A DNA stretch of 64,000 bases, taken from NCBI GenBank assembly GCA_050305935.1, contig JBNLGG010000018.1, positions 1-64,000 on the forward strand, written 5' to 3'. The notes below the pieces were generated by a model that saw nothing but the letters and a program-made list of their open reading frames with translations, was not told the DNA's origin and did no database searches. Below, piece by piece: positions 47,401-55,736 of this stretch. Origin of the DNA: CAJXNP01 sp050305935. Lineage in GTDB: Bacteria > Bacteroidota > Bacteroidia > Cytophagales > Cyclobacteriaceae. Positions within the stretch are counted from its first letter, which is position 1. Every line of letters starts with the position of its first letter. Made by a program: the position numbers and the translations under genes.

Positions 47401-47992
47401 CAAGAAAGCCTGTAGTGACATGCTCCAATTCCTGAAAAAACTAAATGATTCCAATGTGCTTTTTAAAGCCACCAGGGTTGACCACAAACTCAACTGGCAT
47501 AAGATTGTCTCAGACGTTAAAACGGAATTGAGCAAAGTTGATCCTGAAAATCATGTGAAGAAAATCCTTGAGATCGACATAGACCAGCAGTTATATTCCG
47601 ATGAGGTGATGATTAAAACCATTATTCAAAACCTGATGGAGAACTCTGTCATATTCTGCAGGAGGCAAGACCCCTTTGTAAAACTTCGCCTGTCATACGG
47701 AAACCAGCATTTGATCATTTCTGTGGTGGATAATGGCATCGGGATTGACCCAAAAATACACGACAGGATTTTCACCATGTTTTTCAGGGGGTCCGGATTG
47801 TCAAAGGGAAACGGGCTGGGCTTGTATCTTGTGCAACGCGCTGCTGAAATCGTGGATGGAAAAATTGAATTCAATAGCCAAAAGAAGGAAACCACAGAAT
47901 TTAAAGTGAGTATCCCGATTGAAAAATCTGAGCCTCTTCATGTTAATCAGCATGCCGAAGTGGTACAAAAGCTATTTGAAGATAACTTTTAG
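44471..47992 (+). CDS. Beta-propeller (Reg_prop/Y_Y_Y) sensor histidine kinase, paralogue B
   Basis: The 1,173-residue protein has the same architecture as the gene before it: signal peptide (ends VEAQ), about fourteen propeller blades, a Y_Y_Y domain (YAYQLEGFDKGWNYVN), a membrane helix, a coiled coil, HisKA with SSHDLRGPIVTL (His945) and an HATPase (DNGIGIDPK, GNGLGLY). Strings such as DGLSQSN, the RFDGY/KFDGY blade end and FFRGS.LSKGNGLGL are shared, so this is a tandem duplication. GTG at 44471 is the only start that gives the signal peptide. It ends one base before the stop of the convergent DUF819 gene, with no terminator between. Its response regulator partner is not in the window. Confidence 0.9.
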   Translation: MKHFLIFIFLNFILISVEAQLITSEESFFTHKYTTDDGLSQSNANTILKDHKGFLWIGTDEGLNRFDGYEFKIFYNGSDDSLSLRDDKILTLFEDNRQNLWIGTNLGGLNRYDRSTQSFTSFTYNPADDLSLSNNTVNSIFQDSKGRLWIGTLWGLNLLVPETSSFYKYYHSSGEKSIAHNDIQGISEKDGKIWVATKGGLSFIDVETLEPSTVRIKHNTEKAQDINAKIECLYIDSLGTIWIGTNGAGLIKFNEETATYTQYSLTKETNNNTSDIILSIIEDKRGELLIGTDGSGLFKFYSTRNNFSKIYSKNDPTIFSSSINGIMKDQNGFIWLGVYGAGFVQIDDVNRGFYHMEYFNETMKNIGKNSVLCITEDKEQNVWFGTDGAGLYEYNPNTSEIKSYLHDPNDQNTISSNVVKSLLVDHSGNLFIGTYAGGLNYINKKGNKITHFYANNMDSSSLPTNHVWDIYEDSENRIWVGLLGGFCEFIPDIKEFIRYPIDIFDPGSLGSFDITKIYEDKNKNLWVGTMEGGLGQLDKSTRQFKRYVYDENNLVGISNNDIKDIFEDKVGKLWIATNGGGLNYYDEELDQFIWWKSNTNLSDEALSVLQDDEENFWIGTYQGLARYNAITDVVKYYTKGSGVQGNEFNYDSKLKASDGTFYFGGLNGVTYFKPGEIKPNLEIPKIAITGFYLFHEEINHASHPNIIKGDINAIDEINLSYDQNIFSIKFAALSYSVPKKNDYAYQLEGFDKGWNYVNTQRQATYTNIPPGRYTFRVITSNNEGYWNENGKKIVINIMPPWYRQTWAYTLFLTLAALMFYAVIRLRTGILLRQKGILESKVALRTLQIEKQKKELIERNNYITEQNEELKHKNEEIQTQREQLEEKSVLLEQAHSEIKKANDELKKYNEKLEKTVDQRTVELRHTIAQLIKTDKELNTFLYRSSHDLRGPIVTLIGLTQLAKMEIEDDRYHFFFDKIKKACSDMLQFLKKLNDSNVLFKATRVDHKLNWHKIVSDVKTELSKVDPENHVKKILEIDIDQQLYSDEVMIKTIIQNLMENSVIFCRRQDPFVKLRLSYGNQHLIISVVDNGIGIDPKIHDRIFTMFFRGSGLSKGNGLGLYLVQRAAEIVDGKIEFNSQKKETTEFKVSIPIEKSEPLHVNQHAEVVQKLFEDNF

Positions 47993-47993
47993 T

Positions 47994-49382
47994 TTAACTG
48001 GTGGCCACTGCCTGCATGATCAAGCCGCAGAGCCAGGCGCCATAGGTGCCCAGGGCATATCCCAGCACTGCCAGCAATACGCCCACCGGCGCCAGCGATG
48101 GATGAAAAGCCGCAGCTAATACAGGAGCACTAGCCGCCCCGCCTATGTTGGCTTTACTGCCGACAGCAAGAAAGAAGTAGGGCGCTCTGATGAGCTTGCC
48201 GACCATTAACAGCAACAACACATGTACGATCATCCAAACCGCTCCCACGACAAACAATCCCGGATTATCGAGTATTTCCAGAACATTCATTTTCATTCCA
48301 ATAGTGGCTACCAGAATAAATATGAACACACTGCCGATCTTAGAAGCGCCTGCTCCTTCATACTTTTTTAGCCGGGTAAAAGAAACAATTACTCCTCCGG
48401 TGGTAGCCAACACTATCAACCAAAAGAAAGAACTGTCCAGGCTTAACTTACCTAATTCCGGAGCATGGTTTTTTATCCAGGGGGCAATGTAATCGGCCAG
48501 TAGATGCGAAATTCCCGTAATCCCAAAACCAATAGCCAGCACAACAAAGAGATCCGTCGTCACCGGTATCCTGGCAATCTTTTTGCTAAATTCGTGCATC
48601 TTATGTTGAAGGTGGTCAATAGAACTCGCATCTGCATTGAAGTACCGGTCCAGCTTATCCTTTTTTCCTATGCCAAAAAGCAAGAAGGCCATCCAAATCT
48701 CCGCTACAATCACATCTACCGTGATCATAATCGAATACAGCTTGTCTGTCGGTTTAAAAATTTCATACATGGCGGCCTGATTTGCTCCGCCACCTATCCA
48801 GCTCCCGGCTATGGTCGTCATCCCCCGCCAAACCGCCTCCGACCCGGCGCCTCCAACTGTTTCAGGTGATATCGCCGACACTGCCAATAGCGCTACCGGG
48901 CCGCCAATCACCACACCAAGGGTGCCGGTAAGAAACATGATTAACGCCTTAGGGCCCAGCTTAAAAATTTCCCGAAGGCTGATGCTCATGGTCAATAGAA
49001 CAAGGCAGGCAGGCAAAAGGTACCTTGACGCTATAAAGTACAATTGCGACTCGTGCATGAATGGGTCAAATGTCTTTTTCGGGATATCTTCTATTTTAAT
49101 CAGATGGACTACATCATTCCAGGAAGCATCTGCAGATATTTCATATCCCTGACTGACCAAGTAATTAATCACGTTATCCGACTCATACCATTTGGGGGCA
49201 ATAACTCCAAAACTTGTGAACAGGGACGGAATGAAGTAACACAATAACAACATCGGGATATAGGTATAAAATTTTTCCCACGACTTGTTGTTGCTATTCG
49301 AAGTATAAAAAACAATGGCCAGGATCGTTAACAACAATCCAAACACCACAGCATCATTGGTGACTAAAGGCTCACTTCTCAT
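47994..49382 (-). CDS. DUF819 family integral membrane protein
   Basis: The 462-residue polytopic protein has about 10-12 hydrophobic helices. Family segments include LLLCYFIPSLFTSFGVI, GTLGVVIGGPVALLAV, GSWIGGGANQAAMYEIF and the C-terminal KANIGGAASAPVLAAAFHPSLAPVGVLLAVLGYALGTYGAW. DUF819 (YjcL-like) proteins are putative inner-membrane transporters without firm substrates. The upstream NUDIX gene ends 3 bases before its start, so they are co-transcribed. The two share no obvious pathway. Confidence 0.9.
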   Translation of the reverse strand: MRSEPLVTNDAVVFGLLLTILAIVFYTSNSNNKSWEKFYTYIPMLLLCYFIPSLFTSFGVIAPKWYESDNVINYLVSQGYEISADASWNDVVHLIKIEDIPKKTFDPFMHESQLYFIASRYLLPACLVLLTMSISLREIFKLGPKALIMFLTGTLGVVIGGPVALLAVSAISPETVGGAGSEAVWRGMTTIAGSWIGGGANQAAMYEIFKPTDKLYSIMITVDVIVAEIWMAFLLFGIGKKDKLDRYFNADASSIDHLQHKMHEFSKKIARIPVTTDLFVVLAIGFGITGISHLLADYIAPWIKNHAPELGKLSLDSSFFWLIVLATTGGVIVSFTRLKKYEGAGASKIGSVFIFILVATIGMKMNVLEILDNPGLFVVGAVWMIVHVLLLLMVGKLIRAPYFFLAVGSKANIGGAASAPVLAAAFHPSLAPVGVLLAVLGYALGTYGAWLCGLIMQAVATS

Positions 49383-49385
49383 CTT

Positions 49386-50027
49386 TCATTGCTTAATTTT
49401 CTTTAACACCTCCCGGAATTCACTCAGCATCATGGCCGTCGCCCCCCAGACCACCTCTCCTTCTACGCTGTAATAAGGAGCGTCAATCACATAACCCTGG
49501 GAGGTCCTGATTTCCTTCCGCATTATTTTCTGGTCATCCAAAAAATCACCCAGACTGGCAGAAATGACATTATCAACTTCATGTAGATCCGGTATAAACC
49601 GGGGAATGTAGTCCAGGTAGCCCACGATCGGCTGGACAATATAATTGCTCACCCAAACATAAAACCTGGTAAGCTCCCCCAGGACCTTTACATCCTTGCT
49701 CTCGATGCCAATCTCCTCCTGAGCCTCTCTGAGCGCCGTTTGCTGAAAGGATTCACCTTGTTCCATTTTACCACCAGGCAAACCTATCTGCCCGCTGTGG
49801 GCGCCGTCATAGCTGGCCCTTTTTATCAATGGAAATCTAACATTTTGGTATTCGTCTTTATATAATAAAATCAGCACACCACTTTGTCGGGCATCAGAGC
49901 GGGGGGCAATGTACTTCTCCTGAATCCGTGTGATATTGGGGGACATCTTGAGCTGCGCTTTTAATCCCGGTAAGGGCTTCTTCAATTCACTCTCAAGTTT
50001 TCCCACTAGTCCTTCCATTTTAAGCAA
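49386..50027 (-). CDS. NUDIX hydrolase, CoA pyrophosphatase-like
   Basis: The 213-residue cytoplasmic protein contains a perfect Nudix box (GKMEQGESFQQTALREAQEEIGI, matching G-x5-E-x7-REUxEExGU). It is preceded by the RSDARQSGVLILLY and AHSGQIGLPGG segments typical of the CoA diphosphatase (NudL/YeaB) subgroup. That subgroup hydrolyses CoA to 3',5'-ADP and phosphopantetheine. Two nearby starts exist (50027 and 50018). It is the first gene of a two-gene operon with the DUF819 permease. Confidence 0.9.
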   Translation of the reverse strand: MLKMEGLVGKLESELKKPLPGLKAQLKMSPNITRIQEKYIAPRSDARQSGVLILLYKDEYQNVRFPLIKRASYDGAHSGQIGLPGGKMEQGESFQQTALREAQEEIGIESKDVKVLGELTRFYVWVSNYIVQPIVGYLDYIPRFIPDLHEVDNVISASLGDFLDDQKIMRKEIRTSQGYVIDAPYYSVEGEVVWGATAMMLSEFREVLKKIKQ

Positions 50028-50104
50028 AAGTTGAACTTAAAAATATTAAAAATATTCTATGCAGAAGGTATAGATATTATATTTACCAAAAATCTTGAAA
50101 AACC

Positions 50105-50680
50105 TTGTTGAATCTTAAAAATTATAAGCTAATACTAGGATCCAAATCACCAAGAAGGCAAATGATCCTGTCTGAAGCAGGAATAGACTTTGATGTAAAG
50201 GTGATTAAGGTAGAGGAAACCTTTCCCGGCAATATGCACGCGATGGACGTTGCCCAGTACCTGGCAGAAAAAAAAGCGAAGCAGGTTCCCTTTTTAAAGC
50301 CCAATGAAATTCTTCTAACTGCCGACACGACTGTTGTAATTGACGAAACGATACTCGGCAAACCAGAGAATAAACACGAAGCATTCGAGATGTTAAGTTC
50401 CTTGTCTGGCAGGGTACACACCGTCACAACAGGCGTTTGCATTAAAACCCATAAAAAAGTGATCGCTTTCGACGACACAACTTTCGTCTATTTTAAAAAG
50501 CTCACTGACGATGAGATCAACTACTACATTGATAACTTTGAGCCATTTGACAAGGCTGGTGGGTACGGCATTCAGGATTGGATAGGTATGATTGGTGTCA
50601 ATAAAATTGAAGGATCTTTCTTCAATGTGATGGGGCTGCCAATCCACATGATCTATTCAGAGCTTCCGGCCTTGATTTGA
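50105..50680 (+). CDS. maf: Maf family nucleoside triphosphate pyrophosphatase
   Basis: The 191-residue protein begins with LILGSKSPRRQMILSEAG, the Maf substrate-binding motif, and continues with LTADTTVVID, GRVHTVTTGVCI and a DKAGGYGIQDWIG segment. Maf enzymes hydrolyse dTTP/UTP or modified nucleotides to monophosphates in the cytoplasm. No ATG is available upstream of the essential GSKSPRR motif. Two TTG codons (50105 and 50108) follow an in-frame stop at 50096, so translation starts at TTG. It is divergent from the NUDIX gene and convergent with the glycosyltransferase gene. Confidence 0.92.
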   Translation: MLNLKNYKLILGSKSPRRQMILSEAGIDFDVKVIKVEETFPGNMHAMDVAQYLAEKKAKQVPFLKPNEILLTADTTVVIDETILGKPENKHEAFEMLSSLSGRVHTVTTGVCIKTHKKVIAFDDTTFVYFKKLTDDEINYYIDNFEPFDKAGGYGIQDWIGMIGVNKIEGSFFNVMGLPIHMIYSELPALI

Positions 50681-50694
50681 TTACTAGCGTCAAA

Positions 50695-52569
50695 TTATTT
50701 TACCCGGTCTTCCGGAAGCCCCTTTCGATTGTATTCGTACAGTCTCAGGTATTTGAAAAAATCCATGGATGCCTCGCAGGCACAAAAGACGAAGCCATAG
50801 TAGCCATCTAATATACCCAACTGAAAAAAGTATTTATTGATAAACTTAACCATTGGAGCCAGTAGGACTTTGATTGCAAAGTTTGCTTTCAGCCCCTTCT
50901 TGTACTTGGCACGGGCATTTATCTCCGCATACACATACATTTGCTTGATATGCTCATCTACACTATCATAGGCATAATGTAAAATATCCAGGTGTAACCG
51001 CCTCACCACTGCACCTTTACGCATCACTACCCTTTCGTGCGGGTTAGTGCCAATGATATCTGCTTTGTGCCGGTTCCAAAGCCTGATCTTCTTGTCGGGA
51101 TAGTAGCCACAATGCCTGATCCATCTCGTGACATATTTATTGAAGCGATTGACTATATACGCATCAGCATCGGGATGTTCCTTAATTTTCTTTATTTCCT
51201 CTTTAAGCTCGTTTGTCAAGCATTCGTCGGCATCCAGCATAAGGATGTAATCATGCTCCACCAGCGTCGCGGCATATTGCTTCTGCTCAATATGGTTTAC
51301 ATACTTATGTTGAATAAATTTCGCCCCAAATTCCTCACATATCTCTTTTGTCCGGTCGGTAGAAAAGGAATCGACCACGATCATTTCGTCAGCCACTTCC
51401 TGAAGTGAGCTTAGGCAACGCCCGATATTTTCCTCCTCATTTAAGGTGAGCACAATGGATGAAATTTTCATCTTTGATGGAATTTTTTTGTTTGTCATCT
51501 CCTCAAAAAGCTTTTCAAATCCTGTTACAGTTTTCTCAATATTAAAATCCTCCAGCGCCGTGGTTTTGGCATTTCTGATAATGCGGTCTTTTAAGCCCAC
51601 ATCTTCCTTAATCATGTTTATGTCAGACACCAGGGCGTCAATGTCCCCGTCGTCAAACAACAAACCATTTTCACCATGCCGGATCACTTCAGGATTTCCA
51701 CTGAAATTTGTTGCGATCACCGGTACACCCATGGCCATTGATTCCAGGATTGCCTGCGACAACCCTTCCATGGTGCTCGCCAAAATCTTGACATCAAACA
51801 GACGGTAATATGCCAGGATCTCTGAAGGATGAACCGTGCCCGTAAAGAATACCTGATGTGACTGAGTGTAGGAGTCAATAATTTCTTCCCACTTTTTTTG
51901 CTTTTCTATACCCACGAAAATCATTTTCACCGGATACTCCAGGTATTGAAGGGCCTTGAGGATTTGCTCCTGGTTTTTCAATCGTGATACACAGCCAATG
52001 ACAAAATCCTTCTCTGTAATCTGGAATTCAGCCGTCAGCTTTTCGGTGATCTCACTATTTACACCATTGTATTTTTCAACAGGAGTGCCATTGTGAATCA
52101 CGCTGATATGAGAATCAGGAATTCCCTTCCTTATCAAGCTTTTCTTCACGCCATCACTTACCGCCACTATCCTGTCGGTTCCCTTGACCTGGATTATGTT
52201 TTGGAAAAACCCACCAATGCTCCGGGATACCTGCCGACGCGTGTGGATTACTTTGACATCCAGACCAAAAAGCCATTTCGTCAAAACCGCGTTAAATCGG
52301 TCGTAGCTCGATTGAGGATTAATGATCTGGATGGAATATTTATCAACTAGTTCTTTAATCGTTCTCATCCCGCTTCTGTCAAAGCGACTTTTAATATTCA
52401 GCGGAATAAGCTTCACTTTGGTATTTTCCAGGAGCTCATATAAAAGTTTGTCACGGTGACAACCCACGTAGATATTATGGCCTCTTTCCGCCAATCCGAT
52501 GGTTAGGTAGGAAATTGAAAAGGTGGAACCTGCCGTGTGGCCTTCTTGTGTCAAAAAAAGAATATTCAT
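50695..52569 (-). CDS. Fusion glycosyltransferase: GT4 domain followed by GT2 domain
   Basis: The 624-residue protein contains two glycosyltransferases. Residues ~1-355 are a GT4 (GT-B) domain with EGHTAGSTFSISYL at the N-terminus, GCVSRLKNQEQIL and the E-x7-E motif STMEGLSQAILESMAMG. Residues ~368-624 are a GT2 (GT-A) domain starting MKISSIVLTLNEEENIGRCL, with metal-binding DAD in LMLDADECL. This second domain resembles the WaaE-type LPS-core or glycolipid glucosyltransferases, which are normally separate proteins. The junction (EEMTNKKIPSK) is short with no stop. It likely adds two sugars in LPS or surface-glycan assembly at the inner membrane. The acceptor is unknown. Confidence 0.9.
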   Translation of the reverse strand: MNILFLTQEGHTAGSTFSISYLTIGLAERGHNIYVGCHRDKLLYELLENTKVKLIPLNIKSRFDRSGMRTIKELVDKYSIQIINPQSSYDRFNAVLTKWLFGLDVKVIHTRRQVSRSIGGFFQNIIQVKGTDRIVAVSDGVKKSLIRKGIPDSHISVIHNGTPVEKYNGVNSEITEKLTAEFQITEKDFVIGCVSRLKNQEQILKALQYLEYPVKMIFVGIEKQKKWEEIIDSYTQSHQVFFTGTVHPSEILAYYRLFDVKILASTMEGLSQAILESMAMGVPVIATNFSGNPEVIRHGENGLLFDDGDIDALVSDINMIKEDVGLKDRIIRNAKTTALEDFNIEKTVTGFEKLFEEMTNKKIPSKMKISSIVLTLNEEENIGRCLSSLQEVADEMIVVDSFSTDRTKEICEEFGAKFIQHKYVNHIEQKQYAATLVEHDYILMLDADECLTNELKEEIKKIKEHPDADAYIVNRFNKYVTRWIRHCGYYPDKKIRLWNRHKADIIGTNPHERVVMRKGAVVRRLHLDILHYAYDSVDEHIKQMYVYAEINARAKYKKGLKANFAIKVLLAPMVKFINKYFFQLGILDGYYGFVFCACEASMDFFKYLRLYEYNRKGLPEDRVK

Positions 52570-52902
52570 TCGGAAGAATATTTAGGCCGCAAAATTAAAA
52601 AAGTATAGCTGGAATCTTAGGAAATATTTCAGTTCTTGACAAGGAGCCAGGTTGCTTCCAAAATGGAAAACAGGAAAACCAGCGGAAAGGAATAATTAAA
52701 TTATGTACAAGGGGCGGATCCGACAGGGCAAACGCATTTTAAAAGGAAACTTCGTCATTCCGAAATCAATTCAAGGTCATTTTATAGATTCCAGACAAAT
52801 TTTGTTCTTTAAAATAAAATTAGAACAAAATTTTCTGGAATGACGGTAAATGTGTTTACCCTGGATCCGATCAAAAAAACACTTCGTTCGGTTAGTATCT
52901 TT
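52570..52902. other. Non-coding spacer dominated by a MITE-like element
   Basis: This is 333 bases with no protein-like frame. It lies upstream of the GT4-GT2 gene and downstream of the adaptor gene. Positions 52716-52870 are occupied by the MITE-like insertion described separately. Bases 52570-52715 show no recognisable structure. Confidence 0.6.
52716..52870. mobile_element. MITE-like element with terminal inverted repeats and 8-bp target duplication
   Basis: GGATCCGA is repeated directly at 52716-52723 and 52863-52870. Just inside lie terminal inverted repeats: AGGGCAAACGCATTT (52725-52739) and AAATGTGTTTACCCT (52848-52862), complementary at 13 of 15 positions. Further in, CGTCATTCC (52753-52761) pairs with GGAATGACG (52837-52845), and a near-perfect ~20-bp hairpin spans 52788-52841. 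The ~139-bp element has no coding capacity. It fits a non-autonomous miniature inverted-repeat transposable element, presumably moved by a transposase encoded elsewhere. The transposase family cannot be named from the ends alone. Confidence 0.7.
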
Positions 52903-54270
52903 CTATTCCTTGCCGCGTTCTTTTTCTTCCGCCGACTTCTTCACCAAATCCCCATCGCGCAATTTTTTGGAAACCGAAACAAAGGGTCCTGAAATAATCT
53001 CCTGGCCATCTTCGACTCCACTGAGGATTTCAATGTTATCAAAGTCGCTAATTCCGGTTTTCACTTCGGTTTTCTTTGCTACCCCATTGTCAAACACAAA
53101 GACGATCTCCTGTTTTTCCCCGGTTGCTGTATCAGCCGTGGGCGTTTCAGGAGATTCATTTTCCTGAGGTTTCTCACCCCCCTCGTCGCCAGGCTTGTTC
53201 TCGGCCTCCCTGGTGGTTACAGCTGCAAGTGGCACTGAAAGGACATCTTTTTTTACATCGGTTATGATATCGACACTAGCAGTCATACCTGGCCTGAAGG
53301 GCGATACCACCTTCCTGTCTTCCAGCAGGTCAGCGTATGATTCATTTAATATTTTGATCCGCACTTCAAATTCCGTCACTGCATCGGCGCTTAACTTGTC
53401 ATTTGCTGTATTCGCAATCTGGGTCACTATCCCCTTAAATTTTCTTTTTTGATGCGAATAAGCATCGACGTCAATGACCGCACTGTCACCTAAAGACACC
53501 CGGATGATATCATTTTCATTGACATCCACCCTGGCTTCCATATTGGCAAGGTTAGCGATGCGAAGCATTTCCGTTCCTGTCATGGTGGCTGTACCAACGA
53601 CGCGTTCACCCAACTCCACGTTGAGCTTGGACACTGTGCCGGTAACAGGGGCAGTAATGATGGTAAAGCGAAGGTTTTCACGCGCTTCATTTACGGCGGC
53701 CTCACCGCTTTTTACGATATATTTGGCCGCCTTTACACTTTCTTTTGACGCCTGGTAATTACTCTTCGACACCTCAAAATTTGCCCTTGACAACTGAAAA
53801 TCGGCCGCTGAGATGACCGAGTCTTCATACAACCTCACATTTCGGGAATAGTCCAGACTATCTTTTATGAATTGCGCCCGGGCACTTTGAAGTTGTGATT
53901 CGGAGTTTGCCAGGTTGGCCCTTTGCTGGTTTACATTCGCTTGCGCCCTGTCCAGGTAAGACTCATAAATATCCGGGCGAATCTTTAACAGCAATTGTCC
54001 CTGCTGAACAGAATCCCCTTCTTCCACATGCAATTCGATTATTTCCCCGGACACATCGGGACTTATCTTTACTTCGTTTACCGGCTGTACCATACCGGAG
54101 GCGCTTACCTTTTCCACGATGGTCACTTTTTTTGCTTTGACCACCTCCACTTCTTCGGTATCGCCCTGCCCGATAAATCCTTTCTTCTTCCCGACTACTG
54201 CAACTATTAATAAAACTAAAACTACGGCAACTAAAACATAGATGATTTTGTTGTTTGATCTTTTGGACAT
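52903..54270 (-). CDS. Efflux periplasmic adaptor subunit (HlyD/MacA-type)
   Basis: The 455-residue protein has an N-terminal membrane anchor (residues ~9-26), a biotinyl-lipoyl half-motif with PDVSGEIIELHVEEGDSVQQGQLL, a long coiled-coil hairpin (~110-215), a second lipoyl half (APVTGTVSKLNVELGERV), a beta-barrel and a membrane-proximal domain. An unusual Glu/Pro/Thr-rich insert (~365-400) interrupts the last part. Such adaptors join an inner-membrane pump to an outer-membrane TolC channel. The tolC-like gene overlaps it by one base upstream. No pump gene lies downstream: a MITE-like element and a glycosyltransferase follow instead. Confidence 0.93.
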   Translation of the reverse strand: MSKRSNNKIIYVLVAVVLVLLIVAVVGKKKGFIGQGDTEEVEVVKAKKVTIVEKVSASGMVQPVNEVKISPDVSGEIIELHVEEGDSVQQGQLLLKIRPDIYESYLDRAQANVNQQRANLANSESQLQSARAQFIKDSLDYSRNVRLYEDSVISAADFQLSRANFEVSKSNYQASKESVKAAKYIVKSGEAAVNEARENLRFTIITAPVTGTVSKLNVELGERVVGTATMTGTEMLRIANLANMEARVDVNENDIIRVSLGDSAVIDVDAYSHQKRKFKGIVTQIANTANDKLSADAVTEFEVRIKILNESYADLLEDRKVVSPFRPGMTASVDIITDVKKDVLSVPLAAVTTREAENKPGDEGGEKPQENESPETPTADTATGEKQEIVFVFDNGVAKKTEVKTGISDFDNIEILSGVEDGQEIISGPFVSVSKKLRDGDLVKKSAEEKERGKE

Positions 54271-55736
54271 TATTCTAAGGTTATAGGGTTACCCAGGTAA
54301 AAATCTAAAATCTTCAATTTAAAAATATAATCATATTTGGCACGTACAAGATCGGATTTTGCTACGAATAAATTATTATTTGCCACCTGGTATTCGGTAT
54401 AGTTGCTGGCCCGGTTTTGATATCTTCGTTCCGTCGCCCTGAAAGATTCCTCCAGTGCTTCTACTTGTTTCATTGCTGCATCATAAGTTTTTAGGGCCGC
54501 CTGGGCATCGTTATACGCTGTCTCAATTGTCCTGCGTAGCACGTTTCTGGTTTCCTGAGCATTGACTTCAGCCCTTTCCTTTTGGATTCTCGCCAACTGC
54601 CTATTCGTTTGTACCTGGTGGCCGTTGATAATTGGGATTCTCAAATTAAATCCAAAGCCATAGCTGAGGTTATCCCCCCATTGTTCGCCGATGGGATAAC
54701 CATCGACAGTCCTGAACTCTGGTTGAGTATAGTCGGTCAATACAATTTGGCCTGGATCACTTGCTAAATACCCTATTGGCTGGCCTTGAATTTGAATAGA
54801 ATCACCAGTGGCAAAACGCCTGTTATCCACATCTCTGGTATTGGAATAATTGGTGGAGATGTTCATGTTCATACTCAATACCGGATACACACCTCCGGCA
54901 GCTACTTTTTCATCGATCAAGGCGCTTTCTACTCTTAAATCAGCAGCTTTCACTTCCGGCATGGTCAGTTCTGCATTTGAATAAACCTCCTCGGCATTTT
55001 CAGATACCATGGAGAGTTGCGTCTCGTCAAATTCCGGAATAACAATGTCAAATGGCTCACTGGCCGGGATCTGCAAAAACTGCTTTAGTCGAAGCAGAGC
55101 CAGGGCAACGTTATTTTCCGCACTGATCCGATTTACTTCGTTACTGGCAAGCTGTGCCTGCAGGTCCAGCATTTCAGATTTTGGAAGCGATCCGGAGTTG
55201 ACCAGCTTTTCCGTCCTTTCCAACTGTGCCCTGGTATTTTCCAGTTGGTATTGCGCGTTGCCGAGCAATTCTTTGGTAAAGATTACTTCCAGGTAGCCTG
55301 CGACCACATTTAACGCTACGTCATTTTTCGCCCGCTCCAGCTCATAAAAGGATGCCTCCACACTTTTTTCTCCCTGCTTTTGGGCGTTTACCTGCTGCAT
55401 TCCGTTGAACAAAATCAAACTGGAATTGCCTGAGAATCCATTGGATGAAAACCTGCTGGTTGTAAAGGTGTTGGTAGTTGGGTCAATAGTCCTACCCCAG
55501 TTCCACCCCTGATAGAGGTTAAAATTAAGGGTTGGGACTCGCGAGTGCCGCGATTGGATCAGGTACTGTTCCTCCGCTGATCGACTTAATTCTGCTCTTC
55601 TGACATCCAGGTTATTGCTATATGCATAATCCACACATTCCTGCAATGACCACACATTGTCATCCTGCGCCAATACATTAACATACACTAAACAACTTGC
55701 CAGTAAGGTTAGGGGTAAAATCTGAATTCGTTTCAT
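54270..55736 (-). CDS. TolC family outer-membrane efflux protein
   Basis: The 488-residue protein has a signal peptide (ends VLAQ) and the TolC start WSLQECVDYAYSNNLDVRRAEL. Two OEP domains follow with the usual helical barrel segments (NDVALNVVAGYLEVIFTKELL, TRNVLRRTIETAYNDAQAAL). The C-terminus ends SNYTEYQVANNNLFVAKSDLVRAKYDYIFKLKILDFYLG, typical of Bacteroidota members paired with MacA-type adaptors. Its stop overlaps the adaptor's start by one base (ATAAT context), showing translational coupling. Confidence 0.94.
   Translation of the reverse strand: MKRIQILPLTLLASCLVYVNVLAQDDNVWSLQECVDYAYSNNLDVRRAELSRSAEEQYLIQSRHSRVPTLNFNLYQGWNWGRTIDPTTNTFTTSRFSSNGFSGNSSLILFNGMQQVNAQKQGEKSVEASFYELERAKNDVALNVVAGYLEVIFTKELLGNAQYQLENTRAQLERTEKLVNSGSLPKSEMLDLQAQLASNEVNRISAENNVALALLRLKQFLQIPASEPFDIVIPEFDETQLSMVSENAEEVYSNAELTMPEVKAADLRVESALIDEKVAAGGVYPVLSMNMNISTNYSNTRDVDNRRFATGDSIQIQGQPIGYLASDPGQIVLTDYTQPEFRTVDGYPIGEQWGDNLSYGFGFNLRIPIINGHQVQTNRQLARIQKERAEVNAQETRNVLRRTIETAYNDAQAALKTYDAAMKQVEALEESFRATERRYQNRASNYTEYQVANNNLFVAKSDLVRAKYDYIFKLKILDFYLGNPITLE

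Noticed and set aside
50339..50680. Minus-strand frame antisense to maf
   Set aside because: It is a shadow frame; the plus strand carries all Maf motifs.
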